DNA of 64,000 bases from JBCBRD01 sp039819785 (GCA_039819785.1 JBCBRH010000008.1:58981-122980), one strand, 5' to 3'. Shown: positions 56,045 to 64,000, numbered from the stretch's first letter. The notes: generated from the letters alone by a model not told the origin. Made by a program: numbers and translations.

Positions 56045-56548
56045 TTAGCCGTTTAGGCGCCAAATTCCGGTCTCGTCGCGGCAGGCAGTTGTTTTTGTCT
56101 GTCGGTTCAATGTGTTAGCGGACAAGAGTATGAGCAGCTCGCGGCAAACCTCGCGATTTCGCCCAAAGTAGGACCGGGTGGGCCGGATGATGCCGCTAAG
56201 ATTGCCGTGGCTGCGATGCCATACATAAGTGGAGCCATCTGCAACCTCTGACAACGCAAGTTGGACGCTTTCGAGTGCCGCAAGCTTGTCCGTTGACGTG
56301 AAATAGGGGCGCACACTTGGTCTGAGGGCCAGGAAACGCCGGACTGTTGCGTTTCTGGGATGCGTTGCCGGTGGCGGTGCGGTGGCCGGGTCTTGCTGGC
56401 CCTGTTCAACCGCGTTGGGGCTCATCGAAGGCTTGAAGGTGAATTCACCAGCAACGCCGATTCTGGATGAGAGCAAAACGGTTGCAAAACAAACGAAGCC
56501 AAGAATTACGGCTGGCAGCAGGACAGTAATACACTCGTTGTCACGCAT
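56045..56548 (-). CDS. 17-kDa surface-antigen-like protein (RT0821/Lpp0805 type)
   Basis: 167 residues. A hydrophobic N-terminus (about 7-27, TVLLPAVILGFVCFATVLLSS) is an anchor or signal. The linker is Pro/Ala-rich, and the C-terminal domain (from about 105) has SGIIRPTRSYFGRNREVCRELLIL and TTACRDETGIWRLNG. The pattern of a G-x-I-x-P-T-R-x-Y, a cysteine-R-E and a TACR-x-x-x-G-x-W-R ending is that of rickettsial 17-kDa-antigen-type domains. The two cysteines are conserved in that family. ATG 56548 starts the signal; upstream codons are unconvincing. Divergent from pdxH. Confidence 0.7.
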   Translation of the reverse strand: MRDNECITVLLPAVILGFVCFATVLLSSRIGVAGEFTFKPSMSPNAVEQGQQDPATAPPPATHPRNATVRRFLALRPSVRPYFTSTDKLAALESVQLALSEVADGSTYVWHRSHGNLSGIIRPTRSYFGRNREVCRELLILLSANTLNRQTKTTACRDETGIWRLNG

Positions 56549-56765
56549 GACACCACGAACTCCACTTGATGCAGTAAGCATACAGAACGCACGCACAACA
56601 GGTGCGCCAGACTGTTGGCAGTGTTGCAGACAGTTATTAAAAACTGGTCAAACGGTGTTCTGTTCTGAAACAGTCTGCGGCGCTGGCCGGCCGAGTTGAG
56701 ATCCGTCGTAGGCCTTTGGTTGTGGTCTGCCTGCGACGACTGACAGACATGAGAAGGTATTGGAT

Positions 56766-57452
56766 ATGCAAGACGCAGCTCAAACCGCTGACCCGTTTGC
56801 AGCTGGGGCCGACCCGTTCGACGTTTTTGATAGCTGGATGGCGGAAGCTGGAGACAGCGAAATCAACGATGCCAATGCCATGGCGCTTGCGACGGTTGAT
56901 GCGGACGGATTGCCCAATGTGCGCACGGTGCTGTTGAAGGGGCTTGATGGTGCCGCCCATCCGTCACGCGGGTTCGTATTTTATACGAATGTGGAAAGCC
57001 AAAAGGGGCGTGAACTTCTGGCGTCCCGCAAAGCTGCATTGCTGTTCCATTGGAAATCGCTTGGGCGGCAGGTGCGGGTGCGGGGTGATGTGACGTCTGT
57101 GACCGCGGAAGAGGCGGACGCCTATTATGCATCACGGGCGCGGGGTAGCCGGATTGGAGCCTGGGCATCCAAGCAATCGCGACCGCTTGAGAGCCGCGCC
57201 GAGCTTGAACAGCAGGTGGCGTCCTTCGACGAGCAGTTTTCAGGCGATGATGTTCCCCGTCCTCCCCATTGGTCGGGATTTCGTGTCGTGCCATGCGAAA
57301 TCGAGTTTTGGCTCAACGGGCCTTACAGGTTGCACGACCGGATCGTGTTTCGACGTCGCGGGACGAATTCAGATCTCGTCGATGGGGCAGATGCGGTGGG
57401 TCTTGCGGACACAGGTGCCGCAGGCTGGGAGACGGCGCGGCTTTATCCGTAA
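56766..57452 (+). CDS. pdxH: pyridoxamine/pyridoxine 5'-phosphate oxidase
   Basis: 228 residues. FMN enzyme making pyridoxal phosphate, the cofactor of the two cysteine desulfurases encoded earlier in the window. NAMALATVDADGLPNVRTVLLKGLD, GFVFYTNVESQKGRELLASRKAALLFHWKSLGRQVRVRG (FMN site) and PCEIEFWLNGPYRLHDR (C-terminal signature) leave no doubt. ATG 56766 has AGAAGG 8 bases upstream; a TTG at 56760 adds two residues. Confidence 0.96.
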   Translation: MQDAAQTADPFAAGADPFDVFDSWMAEAGDSEINDANAMALATVDADGLPNVRTVLLKGLDGAAHPSRGFVFYTNVESQKGRELLASRKAALLFHWKSLGRQVRVRGDVTSVTAEEADAYYASRARGSRIGAWASKQSRPLESRAELEQQVASFDEQFSGDDVPRPPHWSGFRVVPCEIEFWLNGPYRLHDRIVFRRRGTNSDLVDGADAVGLADTGAAGWETARLYP

Positions 57453-57488
57453 GGCTGGTTTGAACAACAGAGTTGGGTATTGCCAAGC

Positions 57489-58763
57489 TCAGTCGTTTTT
57501 AGGTGGGCGTGGGAGCGTTGCTGCCTGCCGTGGGGTGTCTGAAAAAGGCAGTTGATAGGTTGCGAGGCAGCCTATTTTTGCGTCAGCTACAGCTGCGTGC
57601 GTTCTGCCCGTTGGGTCGGACAGAGCAAGGCGGTCGCAGCTTGGCAGCTTTGCATGAGAACCGCCGCCTTCGCCGGATTGTTCGGCCCGTGCCGAAGCTG
57701 CGTTTGCCGTCTTGGCGGCCTTTGGTTTGGTATCCGATGTGGACGCCGTAAACCAGCCTGAAAACCAGTGAGATGGGGCCACGTCAGGTTCTTGATCATT
57801 CTGGGCCTGGAGATCGGCCGGTGCCGCACTCTTTGAAACGTCGCCGGTCGACGTGTCGGAGGTCGCGTTACCGGGCATGAGTGCTCCGCCAAAGACGACG
57901 CGGTCGTTTTTCTGGGTCCGTTCGGCACGCCATTTTTGGATGTCTCCGACGTTTGGACAGTCCGGTCGGTTCTCGCCCAATGTACAGCCGTTCTGCAAAT
58001 GCGTACTCACCAGCCAGAACACATCGCCGTAATATGAGAAGCGCACGGCCATGCTTGATGACCGTCCGTCCTCAGCATTCGTGGTGGCTTGTTGACGGTC
58101 AAAGCCTGGCTCGTTCTTGCCGGTGACACGCAAGCCTCTGGCGTATTGATAGGCGATGGCGGTCATGTGTGCGGCACGCTGCGGGCGTCCATCGCGTTCG
58201 GTTGTGACAATGTGGCTGGAAAAAATAACGTTCCATTGGCGCGCAGGGAACAGTCTGCGGGTCTCCTCAATCGAGCTGACGTTTTGCAGCATGACCATGT
58301 CGGCATTCAGATTGGCCGCGGCCGTGTCGGCCTGTACAGATGCGCGCATTTCAGCGCCAAACGTGTTGCGCCATTGCTGTTTGATTTCCTTGCGCTCCTG
58401 CAACAGGCCGGTTTGGACTGCGGTTTTGAGATCCCAGCTGGTGATATGGAGATGGGCGTCTTTGGGCCGGGTGTAGATGATGGGCGTGGTGTCACCTAAT
58501 TGGTTTTCCAGCGGGTGGCGCATCAGGGGATCGGCATCCCAAAGGTCCGCTGCAGTCAGTCCTTGGGTGTCTTTGGCGTTCGTTGTGGTCTTTGATGCAG
58601 TTTGCGCAAACGCGGGACTGGAAAGCTGTTCAGTAGTGTTTGAAATCACAATCCAGGACATGAGTGAAACTGCGGTTGCCGCCGCTACCCGAACACCTGG
58701 GTAGGGACGCCGGCTCGAGCGACGAACGTGTATTGCTTGGATTGTGAAGACGTTGCGCAACAC
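57489..58763 (-). CDS. exported endonuclease/exonuclease/phosphatase-fold protein lacking catalytic residues
   Basis: 424 residues with an N-terminal signal-like segment (about 25-55, ending AFA). The body follows the EEP/DNase I-like order: HLHITSWDL (family WNL), ADMVMLQNV (family D-x-x-x-LQE), VFWLVSTHLQNGC (family THL), VVFGGALMPG (family GDFN) and FSDTPR (family SDH). At each of the key positions the catalytic residue is replaced (E to N, D-x-N lost, final D-H lost), so hydrolase activity is unlikely. Two low-complexity insertions also interrupt it. A GTG start at 58763 with GAAGGA upstream is assumed. Function unknown. Confidence 0.65.
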   Translation of the reverse strand: MLRNVFTIQAIHVRRSSRRPYPGVRVAAATAVSLMSWIVISNTTEQLSSPAFAQTASKTTTNAKDTQGLTAADLWDADPLMRHPLENQLGDTTPIIYTRPKDAHLHITSWDLKTAVQTGLLQERKEIKQQWRNTFGAEMRASVQADTAAANLNADMVMLQNVSSIEETRRLFPARQWNVIFSSHIVTTERDGRPQRAAHMTAIAYQYARGLRVTGKNEPGFDRQQATTNAEDGRSSSMAVRFSYYGDVFWLVSTHLQNGCTLGENRPDCPNVGDIQKWRAERTQKNDRVVFGGALMPGNATSDTSTGDVSKSAAPADLQAQNDQEPDVAPSHWFSGWFTASTSDTKPKAAKTANAASARAEQSGEGGGSHAKLPSCDRLALSDPTGRTHAAVADAKIGCLATYQLPFSDTPRQAATLPRPPKND

Positions 58764-59081
58764 AGTGCTGGTGATCCTTCGATATGCCCGGTCTGCATCT
58801 TAGCTGAGGCTACCTGATTGGCCGATTCGGTGACAGTCCAGGGTGCTGGCCGCTCAGCGTGTGCCGATTTTTCCGCTGAACGTTTGCCTCACAATGGCGT
58901 ATTTGCTGTGCTCGGGTCCGTGCTGCGGGCGCGGCTTGCTCTTCAGGCCATCGGCGTGTCAGATCAGGCTCGGCAACGGCAACGGCGACTGGCAAAGCCA
59001 AGGCAAAGTCAGTCGGGCTGACAGCGGGTGCGGTCCCGGTTGACCCGCCACCGGGTCCATCATTGCAGGACTTCTGAGACC
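58764..59081. other. divergent gap between the EEP-like gene and the DUF1499 gene
   Basis: About 318 bases. A hairpin GACCCG-CCAC-CGGGTC (59042-59057) ends 25 bases before the DUF1499 start. Otherwise no supported gene, RNA or operator. Confidence 0.4.
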
Positions 59082-59900
59082 ATGACGTTACAGTTTGATC
59101 GCGTGCAGCTTTTCCTGACACCTGGACCAGCACCTGGTTCGGCGCTGTGGGCGACGCGGATTGCTGTGTTTTCCGCTGGGCTCGTAATTGCCGGGCTGTT
59201 CATGCACCGGCTGTTTTCCCTGCCCACGCCGGTTGCATTGAACCTGATCAAACTGTCGATCCTGGGGGCTGCCTTCACGATCGTATTGGGTGCGTTTGCC
59301 CTCGTGCGGATCTGGCGGACGGGCTGCAGGGGCACCTCACGCGTGATGTTTTCCGGGCTTCTCGCGCTGGGTCTTCTCGCGTGGCCGCTGGCCCAGTTGC
59401 CGAAAATGAATGCGCTCCCCGAGATCAACGACCTGACAACGGATTTGCAAAATCCGCCTGTCTTTGACGTGCTGGCTCAGGCACGGCCAAGCGATGCCAA
59501 TTCAACGACCTATCCTGGTGTTGACTTTTCTGAGCGGCAGAAAGCTGCGTATCCAGATTTGAAAACGCTGTGGGTCAATCGATCGGGTGCGGAAGCCTAT
59601 GAAATTGCCCAAGAAGCTTTGAAGCGGCAGGGGCTGCAGATCGTGCGTGCCGCCCCACCGGGTCAGACGGTCGATCGCCCGGGCGTCATCGAGGCCTACG
59701 ACCGGACGTTGGTGCTGGGCTTTTACGATGATGTTGTTGTGCGGGTGATGGGCAATTCAAAAAGCGCGCGCATAGATCTGAGATCTGCGTCCCGGTACGG
59801 GCGGCATGACCTCGGGCGCAATGCGCAACGTATCCGTCGGCTTCTGGGCGAAGTGAACGCGCGGCTCGAAGCCACGGTGCCCGCCGAGGGTGGCCGGTAG
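59082..59900 (+). CDS. DUF1499 membrane protein
   Basis: 272 residues. Three N-terminal hydrophobic helices (about 24-43, 53-73 and 83-100) precede a DUF1499 domain (about 105-262): LPEINDLTTDLQNPPVFDVLAQ, EAYEIAQEALKRQGLQIVRAAPPG, GVIEAYDRTLVLGFYDDVVVRVM and ARIDLRSASRYGRHDLGRNAQRIRRLL. The domain has no established biochemical role. ATG 59082 is preferred over ATG 59028 because it begins directly before the first conserved segment, and AGGA precedes it. Confidence 0.85.
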   Translation: MTLQFDRVQLFLTPGPAPGSALWATRIAVFSAGLVIAGLFMHRLFSLPTPVALNLIKLSILGAAFTIVLGAFALVRIWRTGCRGTSRVMFSGLLALGLLAWPLAQLPKMNALPEINDLTTDLQNPPVFDVLAQARPSDANSTTYPGVDFSERQKAAYPDLKTLWVNRSGAEAYEIAQEALKRQGLQIVRAAPPGQTVDRPGVIEAYDRTLVLGFYDDVVVRVMGNSKSARIDLRSASRYGRHDLGRNAQRIRRLLGEVNARLEATVPAEGGR

Positions 59901-59911
59901 GATTTCGCGTT

Positions 59912-60856
59912 TCAAGGCGACGCCGGTGTGGCTTCCAGGGCCGTGTCGAAGTCAATCCGGGATTTGGATGGGCCGGACCCGGAGAATTGGTTTTGTGCCG
60001 TGAGAAAACCTTTCTCGATTAAGTGCTCCACGTGCGCTTGAACGGACAAAGAGGCTGCGATCCTCAGTTTGTCGTCGATATCCTTGTAGATCAGCGTCAC
60101 GATCGCCTTGATGTTCGGGATGCCATCGCGGATGGCGCCCAGAATGGCCTGCTCGCGCCAGCGGCGATGCACCATGTAGGCTTTGACCATGCGAACAGGC
60201 TGTTCAAGCCGTCCGCCGTGGCCTGGAAGATAAAGCGTGTCCTCGCCGACCAAAAGCCGTTCAAGTGATGTGAAATAGTCGCCCATGTGGCCTTCGGGCG
60301 GGGCAATCACCGTGGTATTCCAGGCCATGACGTGGTCGCCTGAAAAGACAACGCCGCGATCAGCAAGGCGGAAACACATGTGATCTGGCGCATGACCTGG
60401 CGTGTGGATTGCATCCAGTTTCCAGTCCGCGCCTTCTATCCGTTGGCCATCCGTCAGGACGTGGTCGGGCGTCGTTTCATAATTGATAAAGGCCTCACCT
60501 GTCGGCCTGATCTGAGCATCCATCTCGTCATCGGACCGGCGCGGGAAGGCACACGTCACGGCACCTGTCTGTTTGGCCAATGCTGCTGCCCCGTCGATGT
60601 GGTCGCGGTGAGCGTGGGTGGTCAGAATGTGGGTGATCGCCCGCCCGTCTGCTGTCTTCAGAATCGCATCACGGTGTTCGGGATCATCGGGCCCTGGGTC
60701 GATCACGGCCAAGCTGGTGGAGCCGACAAGGTAGGTGTTGGTCCCTTTGAACGTGAATGGACTGGGGTTGTTGGCGACCAGCCTGACGATACCGGGTGCG
60801 ATTCCGGTCGGTTCACCGTAAGCGAACCGCATGTCTTGCTTCAGTTTGAGGTCCAA
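59912..60856 (-). CDS. MBL-fold metallo-hydrolase, LACTB2-like
   Basis: 314 residues from TTG 60856. Metallo-beta-lactamase fold with the zinc motif THAHRDHIDG (HxHxDH). LDAIHTPGHAPDHMCF supplies the next histidine, VFSGDHVMAWNTTVI the bridging aspartate and YLPGHGGRLEQPVRMV the last histidine. The C-terminal winged-helix-like tail (AHVEHLIEKGFLTAQ) is as in LACTB2-type RNA hydrolases. TTG is chosen because GGAG lies 9 bases upstream and relatives begin about 8-10 residues before FAYGE; ATG 60832 is the alternative. Confidence 0.88.
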   Translation of the reverse strand: MDLKLKQDMRFAYGEPTGIAPGIVRLVANNPSPFTFKGTNTYLVGSTSLAVIDPGPDDPEHRDAILKTADGRAITHILTTHAHRDHIDGAAALAKQTGAVTCAFPRRSDDEMDAQIRPTGEAFINYETTPDHVLTDGQRIEGADWKLDAIHTPGHAPDHMCFRLADRGVVFSGDHVMAWNTTVIAPPEGHMGDYFTSLERLLVGEDTLYLPGHGGRLEQPVRMVKAYMVHRRWREQAILGAIRDGIPNIKAIVTLIYKDIDDKLRIAASLSVQAHVEHLIEKGFLTAQNQFSGSGPSKSRIDFDTALEATPASP

Positions 60857-61035
60857 AGTCCGTTGCTCCACTGCGCTCGGGTGCTGTCTCAAGGGGCACC
60901 GGACAGCGCTTTTGATCGCGATCCGGCAACGGCGCACACAAAGCTATGGGAGCAGTTTTGGCAAGTGCCCGTCTTATTCCACTGCACCGCGACGTTGCAG
61001 ATTGAAATGCGGCCGCCGCGGTCGGTGTAATCGCC

Positions 61036-62124
61036 TCAATTCAGCGGGACGTCCAGTTGCAGCTTTGAACGGATGTTCGGGGTCTCGGTGTCGTCTGTGT
61101 GCTCAAGATTGGTGGAGGCGTTGATGTCGTAGGCGCCGGTTTTGGAAATCGCGAGCCCTGCGCCCAGATTGCGTACGGTTTCCTCACTGCCTTCGTCTGC
61201 TCCTGGTGCGGTCACAGTCTCAAGGTCGAGCGTGGTCGCGTAATCGAGAAACGGGGTGATGCGCGTTCCATCGTCCGTTTCAAAGGTTCTTCTGAGGGTC
61301 GGGTTGATCGTCAGCACCTGCCGGTCTGTTCCCGCAGCGCTGTCTGGGTCAAAGGACTCTTTCAGGTTTGTGATATGTGCCGATGGTGCCAACGTGAGGC
61401 CACTGATGGTCCAGTCTCCGCTGAGGCCAGCGCGGAACTGCTCGCGATTGGCGAGAATTTCACCTGCACCATCGAGTTCAGATCGGGCGCGTCCCCATGC
61501 CCCTTCAGCTTCCAACATGAGGCCAGGGGCGACTTGGGTGGCCACGTAAGGTCCGGCGAGAACGCCGGTTTCGGGTGCACCGAATACACCGTCATCTATG
61601 CTCTCTGTTTTGATGCGCGCGCCCACCAAGGTGTTTGATTTGATCCGGTAATCCACGCCCACCTGGGATGCGATCGCCTGGTTGTGGTCGGCTTCCGGCA
61701 CGTTAGCGATGTCGGTTGCGGTCCAAATATCCAAGCGGGGCGGAAGGGCTCGTTCCACTGTTGGCAGTTCGACGTCATCGGGCAGTAGGGCGCTGACATC
61801 TGACCGCTTCTCGTTGTCCTTTTCCGACAGATACGTGTGGATGTTTTGGAGACTGGTCGTAACGCGGGCGGTGGACCCATTCGCTTCGATTTCGACCGGA
61901 TTCGGGGCAGGGGCTTGGCCGGGCTCCAGCCGCCATTGGCGGACTTGCGTCGCCGGTTTTGCAGACATATCCCGGTCGATGCGGGATTTGCTGACCTGGC
62001 TCTGACACGCTAGGTCACCGACGTCACAGGCTGCGATGGCAGGCGTCTGGGTAAAGCCCGAAACGGCTACGGACGCGACGGTGGCGAGGGTTAGGTTGCG
62101 CGCGAAGTGAGAGGCGGTGGTCAT
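61036..62124 (-). CDS. exported beta-rich protein, possible outer-membrane barrel
   Basis: 362 residues. A signal peptide (MTTASHFARNLTLATVASVAVSGFTQTPAIA, cleaved near 31) is followed by a Cys pair (CDVGDLAC) and a polar region. A long C-terminal stretch (about 150-362) alternates hydrophobic and polar residues (YRIKSNTLVGARIKTESI, LMLEAEGAWGRARSEL, FRAGLSGDWTISGLTLAPSAHITNL, TRITPFLDYATTLDLETV, GLAISKTGAYDINASTNLEH), as in membrane beta-strands. It ends LQLDVPLN rather than the usual aromatic, so barrel membership is uncertain. The open frame extends upstream over the tRNA region, but ATG 62124 is the supported start. Confidence 0.6.
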   Translation of the reverse strand: MTTASHFARNLTLATVASVAVSGFTQTPAIAACDVGDLACQSQVSKSRIDRDMSAKPATQVRQWRLEPGQAPAPNPVEIEANGSTARVTTSLQNIHTYLSEKDNEKRSDVSALLPDDVELPTVERALPPRLDIWTATDIANVPEADHNQAIASQVGVDYRIKSNTLVGARIKTESIDDGVFGAPETGVLAGPYVATQVAPGLMLEAEGAWGRARSELDGAGEILANREQFRAGLSGDWTISGLTLAPSAHITNLKESFDPDSAAGTDRQVLTINPTLRRTFETDDGTRITPFLDYATTLDLETVTAPGADEGSEETVRNLGAGLAISKTGAYDINASTNLEHTDDTETPNIRSKLQLDVPLN

Positions 62125-62458
62125 GGTCGGTGCTCGTTTGATCCAGAGTGCCGTCATGATCGCTTTGAAGCCCGCAATGTGGGTACTTTTTGACGTTCCG
62201 GTTACGGTGAATGATTGTGCCTCGTGACGGCTCTTGCGTGTCTCCGGTAGGGCTGATGCGGTGTTTGTGAGTCTCGCGTGTTGTAGGCATTGGTCTTGGA
62301 TCGGTTGGTCTGGGGGGGTGCTTAGGCCCTCTGATCGCCGTGTCTGGGCGCTCCATGTGGAAAAGCTCATAAGCGCGACCTTGCATGATTGCATCCGGGA
62401 TTGCAGTGCGCGGGTCATCTCGTTATGGTCCGCGCCTGAGCCGACATGGCTCGCGCGT
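62125..62458. other. gap between the beta-rich gene and tRNA-Gln
   Basis: About 334 bases carrying the leftward promoter of the beta-rich gene and the rightward tRNA promoter. No supported gene; long open frames on the minus strand here are antisense artefacts. Confidence 0.45.
62401..62428 (+). promoter_or_regulatory. candidate tRNA-Gln promoter
   Basis: TTGCAG (62401-62406) and TTATGG (62423-62428) lie 16 bases apart, about 30 bases before the tRNA. A moderate sigma-70-type match. Confidence 0.4.
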
Positions 62459-62533
62459 TGGGGCGTCGCCAAGTGGTAAGGCACCGGTTTTTGGTATCGG
62501 CATTCGGAGGTTCGAATCCTCCCGCCCCAGCCA
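62459..62533 (+). tRNA. tRNA-Gln (anticodon TTG)
   Basis: A complete cloverleaf: acceptor TGGGGCG paired with CGCCCCA (62523-62529), D-stem GCC/GGC, anticodon stem CCGGT/ATCGG around a TTTTGGT loop with anticodon TTG at 62491-62493, and T-arm GGAGG-TTCGAAT-CCTCC. Discriminator G and encoded CCA end it at 62533. Reads CAA (and CAG by wobble). The DNA immediately downstream looks mobile. Confidence 0.97.
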
Positions 62534-62722
62534 GTCTTCTCAGGTCTCTGTATAGGTAGGCGGTTGCCGATGGCAGTCTGGAATTACGCCGTTTTTTCAA
62601 GTGGTTAGGTGAGGTCGGATCGGCAGGCGCTGGGCAAAGACCAGTTTCCGGACGTTTGCGACAGACGAACACGGCCCAGTCTCTGTTCGCCCATTTCGCC
62701 AAAGGCGGTCTGCCTCAGGATC

Positions 62723-63664
62723 TCAGGAGTCTCTCGTTACCACCGCCTGCCAGCCGGTCACAGAAGGTGCCGCAGAAACGGTTGTCGTCCAGTTCCCAAT
62801 GCGTGCCCGCTCGCCTGCTGATGCGATGAGAGGCTTTGCTCTTTCTTCGCTGAGCTCTGCGCCGTTTACGGAAACGTGCCCCTTCTCAGGTGCCAACTTC
62901 CAGGCGTCGGGCCACCACTGCATCCGGTCAATCGTGTAAGCGACCTCGGGCAGCTCGGACTTCATGGACAGTAACCTAGCAGCGGCCTGGTGTTCTGGCC
63001 CGATCGTTCCCCGCAGCTTGAAATCGAATGCAGTCTGGGTTCCCATTACGGCGACGCGGGCTTCTCCTGCCAGTTCAGCCGCAGCTGTTGCCTTGACTTG
63101 GCCATTGGCACTTATCTGCACCTTGGCATCAGCATTCAGCTCAACGTTTGCGGTCACTTCAGGCAGCTCAACAACCCCAGATGCGAATGCGAGAACGCCG
63201 GCCGTAGTGGCAATTGCCAGACTGGCCGCCACCACTCCCCGGAGACGTTTAGCTTTGTTCGTCGCTCTCTGAGCCAATTGCCCTAGCGTGTTGAAAGCGG
63301 CCGACAGGTCAAACCGGTAAGCGTTTCCAGCGCCATACTGAAGCACACAGATCTTCCGTTTCACATCGTGTGTGAGGTGCCGGATATCTGGTTCGCCCTT
63401 TTCGATCAACGCGCCTAGCCGCTGCAGGTCCATTTCGATCTTGGGCTGAAGCGACGCAATTGCTGTCGGTGTGCCGCTTGGCATCGGCCCTTCAACTAAA
63501 CACGTATGACTCTCGGCGATCCCATCGTTTTCTCGGGTGCAAATCTCAATGACCGGCCAGCAGACAAACTCTACATCAGGGGATGCTGCTCCATGAGACT
63601 CTGATGCTTCCAACTCGCGCAACGCAGCGACCGCGTCACTCTCGCTCTTGATGATAATTGCCAA
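62723..63664 (-). CDS. uncharacterised single-pass membrane protein beside tRNA-Gln
   Basis: 313 residues from TTG 63664 (a GGTGGGG SD lies upstream; a GTG at 63700 adds 12). Residues 1-135 look like a small cytoplasmic alpha/beta domain (AIIIKSESDAVAALRELEASES, VCWPVIEICT, DIRHLTHDVKRKICVLQYGAGNAYRFDLSAAFNTLG). One transmembrane helix follows (about 143-163, GVVAASLAIATTAGVLAFASG). The remaining 150 residues are probably periplasmic, with an Ala/Val-rich beta stretch (VTANVELNADAKVQISANGQVKATAAAELAG). I recognise no family. It lies between tRNA-Gln and a recombinase gene, suggesting it belongs to an integrated element. Confidence 0.65.
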   Translation of the reverse strand: MAIIIKSESDAVAALRELEASESHGAASPDVEFVCWPVIEICTRENDGIAESHTCLVEGPMPSGTPTAIASLQPKIEMDLQRLGALIEKGEPDIRHLTHDVKRKICVLQYGAGNAYRFDLSAAFNTLGQLAQRATNKAKRLRGVVAASLAIATTAGVLAFASGVVELPEVTANVELNADAKVQISANGQVKATAAAELAGEARVAVMGTQTAFDFKLRGTIGPEHQAAARLLSMKSELPEVAYTIDRMQWWPDAWKLAPEKGHVSVNGAELSEERAKPLIASAGERARIGNWTTTVSAAPSVTGWQAVVTRDS

Positions 63665-63767
63665 GGATCTGCCCCACCTTTCAGTCGAATCAATTGCCAC
63701 AATTTTAACATAAATCGCTCTGCGATCCTTCGAATGATAACGTTGGGTGCAAGACCTGTTTCGGCCA

Positions 63768-64000
63768 TTAGCGTGTTTTTTGGCAACTCTTCCATCCCAT
63801 CCACTTCCGCTGCTCCGACCAGTCGTGCGGCAAGTCGCGGCTCAGTCGGATCAATCCCAAGCGCGTAAGCCCGACCGGCTGATGCCCTGTAAGGCAGTCA
63901 CGGATGATGTCGGGTGCGAGATATGTCAGGCGCATGAGTGTGGTCAGGTGACCATTCGGCATGCCAAGCCGTTTCGTCAGGCCGTTCATGCTCTCGTTGG
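63768..64000 (-). CDS. C-terminal part of a site-specific recombinase (partial, runs off the window)
   Basis: An open minus-strand frame enters from the right edge and stops at 63768, giving about 77 residues. The ending LMRLTYLAPDIIRDCLTGHQP...LIRLSRDLPHDWSEQRKWMGW matches the C-terminal tail commonly seen in large serine recombinases/resolvases of alphaproteobacterial mobile elements (R-L-x-Y-L-A-P-D-I...G-x-Q-P...L-P-x-D-W-x-E-Q-R). The catalytic domain is outside the window, so intactness cannot be judged. Confidence 0.65.
   Translation of the reverse strand, partial: NESMNGLTKRLGMPNGHLTTLMRLTYLAPDIIRDCLTGHQPVGLTRLGLIRLSRDLPHDWSEQRKWMGWKSCQKTR

Noticed and set aside
62415..62702. 95-codon minus-strand frame containing LAGAGGFEPPNADTKNRCLTTWRRP
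   Set aside because: This is the familiar false protein produced by reading the complement of a tRNA gene; it spans tRNA-Gln.

Overview
The window is a gene-dense stretch of an alphaproteobacterial chromosome, most likely from the order Hyphomicrobiales (Rhizobiales). Three things point there. A palindromic GAGCATGTTC...GAACATGCTC extragenic repeat of the kind scattered through Rhizobiales genomes lies at 22744-22793. Two boxes resembling the Irr iron-control element (TTTAGAAnnnTTCTAAA) precede the suf operon. EipB (DUF1849), DUF482 acetyltransferase, DUF1499 and phasin genes are also present. GC content is high by eye, and GTG and TTG starts with good Shine-Dalgarno (SD) sequences recur. The family cannot be decided from this window.

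Layout. 1-13.8 kb: the end of a YhaO-like nuclease gene translationally coupled to yhaN; an orphan bactofilin; a one-cysteine Bcp peroxiredoxin; a giant AsmA/YhdP-like protein; tyrS divergent from anmK; an M28 peptidase; an alpha/beta hydrolase. 14-22.8 kb: an iron-sulfur assembly operon in the order cysteine desulfurase, sufB, two uncharacterised small genes, sufC, sufD, sufS, sufT and a sufA/iscA-type gene. It starts behind two Irr-like operators and ends at the extragenic palindrome. 23-36.5 kb: tfoX-like gene, an RhlE-type DEAD-box helicase with a structured leader, parE, panC, putA, a VWA protein plus membrane J-protein pair, and a DD-carboxypeptidase with a SPOR domain. 36.7-49.4 kb: a phasin gene with an inverted-repeat operator and a clear terminator, clpS-clpA, azlC-azlD, an NAD(P)-binding protein, HIT and DUF482 genes, an M48 protease, an unusual anchored protein with a strongly basic tail, a glycerophosphodiesterase, a RidA protein and eipB. 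49.3-54.4 kb: a small surface-polysaccharide cluster (flippase and three glycosyltransferases). 54.4-62.1 kb: histidine phosphatase, fabI, a 17-kDa-antigen-like protein, pdxH, a catalytically degenerate exonuclease/phosphatase-fold protein, DUF1499, an MBL-fold hydrolase and a beta-rich exported protein. 62.4-64 kb: tRNA-Gln followed at once by foreign-looking DNA, namely an unknown single-pass membrane protein and the C-terminal end of a site-specific recombinase that runs off the window.

Most genes are housekeeping: Fe-S assembly, protein quality control (ClpAP), envelope maintenance and cofactor synthesis. The parts that are not textbook are the two small genes embedded in the suf operon with its paired iron boxes, the VWA/J-protein pair, the basic-tail periplasmic protein, the exonuclease-fold pseudoenzyme and the recombinase-bearing segment beside tRNA-Gln. 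I found no CRISPR array, rRNA, complete insertion sequence or restriction or defence locus that I could recognise.
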